Below are positions 8,276 through 15,833 of a DNA stretch of 64,000 bases, one piece after another (the first letter of the stretch is position 1; every line of letters begins with the position of its first letter). A program made the translations under genes and the position numbers. The notes below the pieces were generated by a model, which made no database searches, was not told the origin of the DNA, and saw only the letters and a program-made list of their open reading frames with translations. The stretch lies in the NCBI GenBank assembly GCA_002353285.1, contig DEJJ01000005.1, positions 11,452-75,451 of the forward strand. Direction: 5' to 3'. Origin of the DNA: Porphyromonadaceae bacterium UBA2751. Lineage in GTDB: Bacteria; Bacteroidota; Bacteroidia; Bacteroidales; Muribaculaceae.

Positions 8276-10044
8276 ACGTCGCCCTTACGGAATAAGTGAG
8301 TGAAATGCTTGTTGTAGAGCTCCGACAGGCCCTTTCGGTTGTCGATAGCTTCACCCACAACAATCATTGTTGTGAGCGTGAGGTTGTTGTCACGAACAAT
8401 CTTCGACAAATCCTTCAGTTGCCCGCGATAAATCTTTTGGTCGGGCCAGGTGAGGTGGTAGCAAGCCGCCACAGGAGTGTCCTCGGGATATTCTTGAAGC
8501 AGCTGGCGTTGTACGTCATCGACTATTGATGCACTCAAAAAGATGCACATCGTGCTCTGGCTGCGTGCCAGCAAGTGCAACTGTTCCTTCGCGGGCATCG
8601 GCGTGCGACCCTCGCCACGGGTGAGGATAATGGTCTGTGTGCGCTCGGGAATTGTGAACTGGCTGCGAAGCTCGGCTGCAGCGGCCAGGAACGACGAAAT
8701 GCCCGGCGTGATGTGATAGTCCATGCCGTGCTTGTCAAAGAATGCCATCTGTTCCTGTATGGCGCCAAAGATGCAGGGGTCGCCAGTGTGCAGCCGCACG
8801 ATGAAGTGCCCTCGGTCGTAATGTTCCTTCATGAGAGCACATTGTTCCTCAAGATTCATGCTTGCCGAACTGCGCACCACAGCACCAGGCTTGTGGCAAG
8901 TTGTGAGTTCGCGCGGCACGAGCGAACCAGCATAAAGAATGAGGTCGGCACGCTCAAGCATTTTGCGACCGCGCACCGACACCAGGTCGGGGTCGCCAGG
9001 ACCGGCACCCACAATCTCGATGTGACCCTGCTGGCTGCGTAAACACTTGCGGTCGAAGGCAACGGCAGCGGTCCAATTCTTGCCTTTTATCTTGGGAATA
9101 ATCAACTTGCCATTATTCGAGCCCAGAATCGCCGCCGCCTCACACACGCTTGGGGTGCCCACATGCTTTGCTACGGTGTCACTTGGAGTTGGCACATCCA
9201 CCGCCTTTAGTTGTTCGGCAGTGAAGAATTCCACTTCATGTCCCTCATCTTCAAGTATATCAATAAATGGCTCGTCGGCCTTAACATCAATAGTACAATA
9301 TTTTGTGGCACATGGCAACAGGCCTTGCCTAGCGATGGCCTCATCCATCTGGTCGTAAATACGTTCATAGTCATTGGGATGGTGCGCCAGCCCAAAACCT
9401 ATGGTTCCCACCATTGGCACAAAGTGCAGGGTAAGCACACCATTGATATAGGGCTTGCTGAACGGTGTGACCATGATGACAAGTTTATATTCTTGAGCTG
9501 TCACCTCACTCAAATCATTGACGATGGTGACATGGCTTGGAAGCGTGCTCTCCAAGTACTCTGTGCCCTCATCACGCACCTCGAGAAATAGTGCGGTTGG
9601 CTTTCGGTTGACGAAAGCAAAGATGCAGGCGTTCATATCGTCTTCACTGGCAATGGGCCAATTGAAACGATTAGAAAGTGTATCTAAAGCCCACAAGCCA
9701 GCATTGTCGCTCAAAGTGGTAATGACAGGATTGGCACCAAGAACTGCTGACACAAGCCGTGTCCACTCGTTGGCACCACCCACATGGCCCGAGAGCACCG
9801 AAATCACATTCTTTCCCATGCCATCAACACACAGCACAGCAGGGTCTTCATGCTTGTCTTTAATAAAAGGAGCAATGGTGCGCACACAAATTCCCATCGC
9901 CCCAACAAAGATAAAGACATTAAAATCTGTCCAATTCTTGCCCACTTGGGCACGACTAATGGATTTAGCTCCTAAATCGCATTGCAGAGTGCGTGCAATT
10001 GCCTCGCTCTCCTTGCTGATGTTGATGACGGCTATCTTCGACAT
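8272..10044 (-). CDS. Fused cobalt-precorrin-5A hydrolase (CbiG) and precorrin-4 C11-methyltransferase (CbiF/CobM)
   Basis: The N-terminal ~340 residues are CbiG: IFVGAMGICVRTIAPF, then VLSGHVGGANE and a C-terminal CbiG section with GTPSVCEAAAI. CbiG opens the ring lactone and releases acetaldehyde in the anaerobic route. From about residue 341 a SAM-dependent tetrapyrrole methylase begins (IEIVGAGPGDPDLVSVRG, YAGSLVP, RLHTGDPCIFGA), matching CbiF/CobM. The two reactions are consecutive. The gene overlaps the upstream cobL reading frame by 13 bp and the downstream gene by 4 bp. Confidence 0.94.
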   Translation of the reverse strand: MSKIAVINISKESEAIARTLQCDLGAKSISRAQVGKNWTDFNVFIFVGAMGICVRTIAPFIKDKHEDPAVLCVDGMGKNVISVLSGHVGGANEWTRLVSAVLGANPVITTLSDNAGLWALDTLSNRFNWPIASEDDMNACIFAFVNRKPTALFLEVRDEGTEYLESTLPSHVTIVNDLSEVTAQEYKLVIMVTPFSKPYINGVLTLHFVPMVGTIGFGLAHHPNDYERIYDQMDEAIARQGLLPCATKYCTIDVKADEPFIDILEDEGHEVEFFTAEQLKAVDVPTPSDTVAKHVGTPSVCEAAAILGSNNGKLIIPKIKGKNWTAAVAFDRKCLRSQQGHIEIVGAGPGDPDLVSVRGRKMLERADLILYAGSLVPRELTTCHKPGAVVRSSASMNLEEQCALMKEHYDRGHFIVRLHTGDPCIFGAIQEQMAFFDKHGMDYHITPGISSFLAAAAELRSQFTIPERTQTIILTRGEGRTPMPAKEQLHLLARSQSTMCIFLSASIVDDVQRQLLQEYPEDTPVAACYHLTWPDQKIYRGQLKDLSKIVRDNNLTLTTMIVVGEAIDNRKGLSELYNKHFTHLFRKGDV

Positions 10045-11228
10045 TTCAGTATGGATATTGGATTATTATCGTTGATTATAATGCGCATTGGAGGCTCTTG
10101 GGTCAAGCCAAGTTCCTCGCACGCCTCATTAAAGAGCAAGTGGCTGTCGATGTGGACAGCAGCGCTTGTAACGCTGTTCATCACGATGCACCCGTCGGGA
10201 GTGAGAACCGTGAGTACTTTCTGCATGATTTCCCTAAGATGTCCACCATGCCCGCCAATGAACACAGCGTCGGGATGTGGCAATCGGCTGATGTCGATAT
10301 CAAGGAAATCGCCAATGTGGCTACTAATGCCTGGCGCGCCAAACCGTCGGCTGTTTTCGTGCATTAGCGCCTCGCCCTCGGGGCGACATTCAAAGGCTTC
10401 GATGTGCACGTGCGGAAATTGCAGACGAGCCTCAATCGAGACGCTGCCAGTGCAAAAACCTATATCCCACATCACCCGACGGCGAGTCAACTCAAGTGCA
10501 TGGAGCGTGAGCAACCTAACTGGCATCTTGGTTATCATCTTTTCACGACCATTGAGAAGGACAAATTCACTCTCAGGAATGCCAAAGTGGCGAGGCCGCA
10601 AATCGTTGCCTGTCAAGATTAAACAATTTGGGTAATCAAATTCTTGACCAAGAGCTGCTTGAAGCGACAGCGTGGTGATGCGTTCGCGCTCAGGATTGCC
10701 CAAATGTTCGCCCACGTGCATAGTGTAGCCGTCGTAGCTATAATCCAGCATACGTTGGGCTATGGCGGCTGGCGTGTGCTCTCGGTCGGTAAGAACTCCA
10801 ATCTTGGTAGCACGCTCTATCAGAGCCTTGTCAAATTCGGGCCAAGGACGGCCAGTGAGCGACACGATGCGCATGTCGTGATAAGGCATCACTAAGCGAT
10901 GAGCCAAAGTTTGAAGGGAGTTGAAAGCCGGGTAGAGAACAATCTCAGCCTCGGGGAGGCGATGTTTGATAGTGTTGGCAAAGCCAAAGAACAAGGGGTC
11001 GCCGCTGGCAAACACCACTACGTCATTGTTATTTTGATACTTCTCAAAGACAGCATCGAGCGGCACGGTGATGTCGATCCACTGCGCCCCTTCGGGCAAG
11101 AATTGAGCCACGAGCTCATGGTGACGCTTGCCGCCCGAGAACAGCCGCCCCTGCTTGATGATTTCCAGCACCTCGGGTGGGAAAAAAGGCTGGGGAGCAT
11201 CGGTTATGCCAATCACATAGAATTTCAT
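10032..11228 (-). CDS. cobL: Precorrin-6Y C5,15-methyltransferase, decarboxylating (CbiE-CbiT)
   Basis: A 398 aa fusion of CbiE and CbiT. Residues 1 to about 200 are the tetrapyrrole-methylase half (FYVIGITD, SGGKRHHEL, FASGDPLFFG). The C-terminal half is a class I SAM methyltransferase (MWDIGFCTGSVSIEA, FIGGHGG). Together they methylate C5 and C15 and decarboxylate the ring C acetate. CbiT glycine loops usually read DIGAGSGS; here the third and fourth positions are Phe-Cys. Adjacent to cobJ-cbiC with a 4 bp overlap. Confidence 0.95.
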   Translation of the reverse strand: MKFYVIGITDAPQPFFPPEVLEIIKQGRLFSGGKRHHELVAQFLPEGAQWIDITVPLDAVFEKYQNNNDVVVFASGDPLFFGFANTIKHRLPEAEIVLYPAFNSLQTLAHRLVMPYHDMRIVSLTGRPWPEFDKALIERATKIGVLTDREHTPAAIAQRMLDYSYDGYTMHVGEHLGNPERERITTLSLQAALGQEFDYPNCLILTGNDLRPRHFGIPESEFVLLNGREKMITKMPVRLLTLHALELTRRRVMWDIGFCTGSVSIEARLQFPHVHIEAFECRPEGEALMHENSRRFGAPGISSHIGDFLDIDISRLPHPDAVFIGGHGGHLREIMQKVLTVLTPDGCIVMNSVTSAAVHIDSHLLFNEACEELGLTQEPPMRIIINDNNPISILKCRR

Positions 11229-12625
11229 AAGTCGCGTCCAGGTTTTAGTTGAGCTGCATCGTCAAAGCACAAGATGGCGTTGCACAACGTGGCGGCAAGG
11301 TTGCTGCCACCCTTGCGACCCTCAACTATGATTTTGGGAATGCTTTTGAACGGCTTAACCATGTGTTTCGACTCGCACACATGCACAAAACCCACCGGCG
11401 CAGCAATGATGCCTGCAGGCTGAGCCTTACCCTTGCGCACGAGGTCGCACAGTTCCATGAGTGCCGTTGGGGCATTGCCAAAGGCGAATAACGCATCGGG
11501 ATGCTCTTCAACAGCAAGGCGTATTCCCGCCTGAGTGCGAGTTATGCCTTGATTCGCTGCCATTTCGGCAACACGTGGGTCGTGCAGATAGCATTTTGCC
11601 TCCAAGCCGAGACGCTCGAGCGCACCCTTGCGGATGCCGCTCACCACCATAGTGACATCGGTAACGATAGTGGTCAACTTGCCGCTGGCAATCTTATCAT
11701 AGAGCGATGCCACAGCCCCTGGATCGGTATAGAGGATTCTCTCCATATCAAAGTCGGCTGTGGTGTGGATGGCATGCAGCAAGGCCCACTTGTGGTCAAG
11801 AGGCAGGTTACGATTGTTCAACTCACTCTCGATTGTGCGGAATGAGTTTATCATGATTTGCTGGCCTGGCTTCATGCTGCTGTCACTGCCCTCACGATAA
11901 TAGCCGCGAGGAGTGATGATGCAATTGTCGCTAATGTAGGACTGTGAGTTGCCTATGAGCAACACTGTGAACATGTCGACGTCCTCAGGATCAAATTGGC
12001 CAAGGGTGGTCACTTTAACTTTTTGCTCCTCACGGCCTGCCTGACGCACATAGCCCACTGGCGTGGATGGCGCACGATGTTGCAGAAACAACTCCTGCAA
12101 CCTGTACAGTTGCCAGTAACGGCCAATTGATTTGGGATTATAGACGGCAGTGACAAAGTCGGCAACTGCGGCGGCCTTGATGCGGCGCTCGATTACGTCC
12201 CAGGGCGTCATTAGGTCGCTCATCGAGATAATGCACATGTCATGCCCTATGGGTGCGCCAAGCAGCGATGCCGCCTTTTGGAATGCCGAGATGCCAGGCA
12301 GTGATTCAATTTCAACGCTCGACTTGCGCTCGCGGCGCATCTCATAGATGAGAGGTGTCATGCCATAGATGCCTGCATCGCCCGAAGAGATGACAACAAC
12401 CGTCTTGCCCTGCTCGGCAAGCTCAAATGCCTGCTCGGCACGCTCTCGCTCTTTTTTCATTCCGGTGTCGATGCATTCGCACCACTGTGGCACAATGTCG
12501 TTGATAAACTGAAAATAGTATTTATATCCCACAACGACATCGGCATGCTGAACAGCCTTGAGCACAGCGGGTGTTATATCGTCTTTGCTGCCAGGTCCAA
12601 TGCCTGCCACTATAATCTTTCCCAT
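11225..12625 (-). CDS. Fused precorrin-3B C17-methyltransferase (CbiH/CobJ) and precorrin-8X methylmutase (CbiC/CobH)
   Basis: Residues 1 to about 245 are a tetrapyrrole methylase with VAGIGPGS, VVGYKYY, ISSGDAGIYGM and TAVYNPKS, fitting CbiH/CobJ, which contracts the ring. Residues from about 255 are CbiC/CobH: MINSFRTIESE, the IHTTADFD segment with the conserved His, DVTMVVSGI and AAPVGFVH. The two steps are far apart in the pathway, so the fusion is not a channel between consecutive steps. The start at 12625 lies only 9 bp after a possible -7 promoter box. Confidence 0.94.
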   Translation of the reverse strand: MGKIIVAGIGPGSKDDITPAVLKAVQHADVVVGYKYYFQFINDIVPQWCECIDTGMKKERERAEQAFELAEQGKTVVVISSGDAGIYGMTPLIYEMRRERKSSVEIESLPGISAFQKAASLLGAPIGHDMCIISMSDLMTPWDVIERRIKAAAVADFVTAVYNPKSIGRYWQLYRLQELFLQHRAPSTPVGYVRQAGREEQKVKVTTLGQFDPEDVDMFTVLLIGNSQSYISDNCIITPRGYYREGSDSSMKPGQQIMINSFRTIESELNNRNLPLDHKWALLHAIHTTADFDMERILYTDPGAVASLYDKIASGKLTTIVTDVTMVVSGIRKGALERLGLEAKCYLHDPRVAEMAANQGITRTQAGIRLAVEEHPDALFAFGNAPTALMELCDLVRKGKAQPAGIIAAPVGFVHVCESKHMVKPFKSIPKIIVEGRKGGSNLAATLCNAILCFDDAAQLKPGRDL

Positions 12626-12633
12626 ATCAACTG

Positions 12634-12641
12634 CAAAGTTA
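12634..12641 (-). promoter_or_regulatory. Candidate internal promoter (-7 box TAACTTTG) before cobJ-cbiC
   Basis: Perfect TAnnTTTG match in the 22 bp between the TonB receptor stop and the cobJ-cbiC ATG. Transcription from it would give an almost leaderless mRNA. No -33 TTTG is visible at the expected spacing, so it may be chance. Confidence 0.35.
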
Positions 12642-12647
12642 ATATAA

Positions 12648-14714
12648 TTATTTGAATTTCAGCTTCAGTCCCACAACAAGCATGCGGCCTGGTGTGTAAA
12701 GAGCATATTTGCGACTTGAAGAGTCGATGCGACGGTCTACCTTGTTGAAGATGTTGTCGACACCGATGCTTGGCTCAATCAAGACATGCTTCAGGCCAGT
12801 GTACGTGTGAGTGGTGTTCAGGTTCCAGATACCGTAGCCAGGAGCGTCCTCATAGTCAGGATAGTAAGTCTTTGACTGGAAGCGGGCGTTGAGGTTCACA
12901 TTCAACCCATAATTGTTCCACTGGTGGAAATAGTTGGCCGCCATGGTTGCTGCATGGCGAATGCTTCGCTCGAGCATGGTCCACGCGTCACCACTCTTGG
13001 TGCGGGCATAGGTGTAAACATAGTTGGCCGACAGGTTGAAACCTTGAAAAACATTGGCCGAAACGTTCACTTGCACACCCTTCACGTCGCCCTTGTCGCT
13101 GTTTTGATATAGAGAGTATCGCTCGAGCTTCGCAGCCTGATCGGCAGTCATCTCGGGAAACTCAGCCTGTAGCATGGCAAGTGTCGTCTCGTCGACGTTG
13201 ATGTTCTTGCGCACCACCATGTCGTTGATGCGATTGATGTAACCTGTCACGCTCACAGCAATTACATTGGTGCGATACTCGGCATTTAGCGAGAAATAGT
13301 TACTCTTCTCAGGTGACAGTTTTTCGTTGCCGAAAATAATTTGCGGCTTGCCACGGTTGATGGAGAAATAGTGGTAGTAAATCTCGTCAAGACCTGGTGC
13401 GCGAAAACCAGCCGAATAGGTGGCACGTAGGCGGAAGTTGCCAGGAGCATACATCAGCGTAACCTTGGGAGTGAGGTGGGTTTTGAATGTTTCGTGCTGG
13501 GTTAGGCGAAGGCCTAATGTAGCAGTCAATACATCAAAGAATTTCATCTCATGCTGTGCAAATGCTGCCAGTGTATAAACGTTTTGGTTGATGTTACCCG
13601 ATGTGGCGGTAAGGTAATCCTGGCGCCAGTTGGCACCGAAAATCGTGGTTGAGTTTTTCATCAGGCCCAAAATAGCCTTAAGTTGCAGCTCCATCGACTT
13701 CTGCTTCTTGGATTGAACATAGTCGCCAATGGCATAATCTTTGGTCTCCATATCATACTGCTTGCCGTAGCGGAAGCGGTCAACAGTGAAGTCGGCCTGC
13801 AGTGAGTTGCGGTTGGTGAACTTATAGATACCTCCCACATTCCATCGCAGTCCGCGATAGCGCATCTCATAGTCGGTACCACCGGTGATGTCGGTGCGAG
13901 TATTGGGACGGTCGGTAATCTTGTGCATGAAATCAACACCAGCGTTCAATGCCAAGTGCTGGTTGGGCGAGTAGGTGAACTTCTGCCCCACGTTATAGGC
14001 TCGGTAGCCAGTAAAGAATGGTGCAATAGTGGGTTGAGTTTCGGTGTCAGACCCTTTCACATACTCCAGATTGTTGTTCTGGTAACTGTTGGCTCTATCG
14101 TGAGAGAACGAAGTGTAGGAGCCAAAGCCATTCTTGTAGACATCGAGAGTCACATTCTCGGTAAAGATACCGTGACCGCTCACGCGGGTGTTGCTCGTTG
14201 CGCTCACCAGCTGCTGGGTGGGCTGGTCGGTGATGATGTTGATCACACCGGCGATGGCATCAGAGCCATAAAGCGACGATGCGGCACCATCGAGTACCTC
14301 GATGCGCTTCACACGCTCCATGTTAATGCGGTTGAGATCAACATTGCTTGAAATGTCACCAGTGAGTTTCTGACCATTGATAAGGATTAGAATGTACTTG
14401 TTGCCCAGGCCGTTGAGACGCAGGAAGGTGCCCATTGAGTTGGGCGACATCGACACCTGAGGCATCATGCGGGTGATAGCACCGTCAAATGTGGTGATGC
14501 CTTGCTCGCGGATTTCCTGACTGCTGAGCACATGCACTGGTGTGGCAGTGCTCTTTAGGCGCTGGTGGTGGCCCGAGCCTGTCACTACCACTGGGTTTAA
14601 AGTATAAGAGCGACCCATCATCGACGAGTCGCTACGTTCCATCTTGTGGATTTGGGAAAAAGCGGCACTCCCCATTGAGAGTGCCACTGTAAAGATTAGA
14701 AGTTTCTTTATCAT
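12648..14714 (-). CDS. TonB-dependent outer-membrane receptor, BtuB-like (second of two)
   Basis: A 688 aa protein with signal peptide (LLIFTVALSMGSAAFSQ). A plug domain begins around NPVVVTGSGHH and includes LNGLGNKYILILINGQ, RIEVLDGAASSLYGSDA and IAGVINIIT; a C-terminal beta barrel ends in LKLKFK. Outer-membrane uptake of corrinoids is inferred from the riboswitch operon and from BtuB-like size with no N-terminal carboxypeptidase-like domain. It shares the GLGN.YILILI plug segment with the receptor at 15820-17958, so the two are paralogues, perhaps for different corrinoids. Confidence 0.9.
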   Translation of the reverse strand: MIKKLLIFTVALSMGSAAFSQIHKMERSDSSMMGRSYTLNPVVVTGSGHHQRLKSTATPVHVLSSQEIREQGITTFDGAITRMMPQVSMSPNSMGTFLRLNGLGNKYILILINGQKLTGDISSNVDLNRINMERVKRIEVLDGAASSLYGSDAIAGVINIITDQPTQQLVSATSNTRVSGHGIFTENVTLDVYKNGFGSYTSFSHDRANSYQNNNLEYVKGSDTETQPTIAPFFTGYRAYNVGQKFTYSPNQHLALNAGVDFMHKITDRPNTRTDITGGTDYEMRYRGLRWNVGGIYKFTNRNSLQADFTVDRFRYGKQYDMETKDYAIGDYVQSKKQKSMELQLKAILGLMKNSTTIFGANWRQDYLTATSGNINQNVYTLAAFAQHEMKFFDVLTATLGLRLTQHETFKTHLTPKVTLMYAPGNFRLRATYSAGFRAPGLDEIYYHYFSINRGKPQIIFGNEKLSPEKSNYFSLNAEYRTNVIAVSVTGYINRINDMVVRKNINVDETTLAMLQAEFPEMTADQAAKLERYSLYQNSDKGDVKGVQVNVSANVFQGFNLSANYVYTYARTKSGDAWTMLERSIRHAATMAANYFHQWNNYGLNVNLNARFQSKTYYPDYEDAPGYGIWNLNTTHTYTGLKHVLIEPSIGVDNIFNKVDRRIDSSSRKYALYTPGRMLVVGLKLKFK

Positions 14715-14732
14715 TAAAACTGTATGAAATGA

Positions 14733-15833
14733 TTATTCAGGGTTCATGCTGTGATAGAAATCCAGAGCAGGACCGTTGATAGCGTCGGTTGTGTGGTTCA
14801 TCCACACTTGACGAATGGTTGGAAGCTCGAGCAGACCTTTCTCAATCATTGTTGAGTTGCTGCACTCGTAACCCAGGTGGAAGAAGTACATCTTCCAAGA
14901 AGTATCCTCAACTTCTCCTTCATCATTGGGAGTGAACTTCACGCCATCCCAGTTGTCATCGTCGTCGCCAGCCATGTCGTTGTGACCATGGTCACCGTCA
15001 ATCGACATCAAGGGGTGGCAATAAACCTTGCCGCTGGTGATGCCAGCAGCTACCATGCGTTCATAAACATTTGTCTTGAAGTTGTTCATCATGTCTACTG
15101 TACCCACAAAGTAGTTCTTGCTGTATGCCTGAAGAGCCTCCTCGAGCTGAGTATAACGAATGTTAGCCTTGTAGGTATCATATGAGTCGGGGTTGCCATG
15201 ACCCATGAAAGCAACTACGCTATTAGCTGCCAAGTCCTTGTAGAGATTGTTGAGCTCGAAAGCAACCTTGTTAACATCGGCCTCGGCGTCTTGCAACAGG
15301 GGTACACCAAGTTTCAGGGTCACGTTAGCCAGGTAGTTGTCATCGATGTCACCGTTAGCGTTATTGGCAAAGTCTTTGATGTAGTTAATCACGCGAGTGT
15401 ACTCCTCACCAGGAATAACCTGCAGTGATTGAACAACGATCTCGCTATACTTAACGCCATTTTGCGCAAAAGCATTGAGCCAGAAGGGAGGTGCATAGAA
15501 GTTGCGTGGGTCAACATTCTCACCAGCAGCGGCACGGTTGATGCAGATAGCCGATGAGAAAGAAAGGAATACGTCATAGCCAGGGAATGCCTTCTTGTAG
15601 GCAGCTACAGTGGCATCAAAAGCATCGTAGGCTTGTTCCCAAGTCGAACCGAAGGCAACCAGAAGAATAACCTTATCATTCTTCTTATTTGCTTTTACGT
15701 TCTCGTTAACAGCTTTTTGGTAAATAGTGTAATTGTTCTCGGTGGGCTCATTCTTGTCGTCGCTGCAAGCGGTAAAGAAAACACCCATGCAGATTGCCAG
15801 CACGGCAATCATCATTGATTTAATCTTCATCAT
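14733..15833 (-). CDS. cbiK: CbiK-family chelatase-like lipoprotein, probably surface exposed
   Basis: CbiK/sirohydrochlorin cobaltochelatase fold with a lipoprotein signal (lipobox ending at Cys23). Family segments are LLVAFGSTWEQ, VQSLQVIPGEEYTRV, FMGHGNPDSY (His212) and LMSIDGDHGHNDMAGD. In cytoplasmic CbiK the first metal-ligand His lies in QSLH; here that position is Gln138. The mature N-terminus is CSDDKNE, close to the acidic export signal that sends Bacteroidetes lipoproteins to the cell surface. It lies between two TonB receptors (overlapping the upstream one by 14 bp). It could be an extracytoplasmic chelatase or a corrinoid/porphyrin-binding lipoprotein; cytoplasmic cobalt insertion is unlikely. 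Confidence 0.85.
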   Translation of the reverse strand: MMKIKSMMIAVLAICMGVFFTACSDDKNEPTENNYTIYQKAVNENVKANKKNDKVILLVAFGSTWEQAYDAFDATVAAYKKAFPGYDVFLSFSSAICINRAAAGENVDPRNFYAPPFWLNAFAQNGVKYSEIVVQSLQVIPGEEYTRVINYIKDFANNANGDIDDNYLANVTLKLGVPLLQDAEADVNKVAFELNNLYKDLAANSVVAFMGHGNPDSYDTYKANIRYTQLEEALQAYSKNYFVGTVDMMNNFKTNVYERMVAAGITSGKVYCHPLMSIDGDHGHNDMAGDDDDNWDGVKFTPNDEGEVEDTSWKMYFFHLGYECSNSTMIEKGLLELPTIRQVWMNHTTDAINGPALDFYHSMNPE

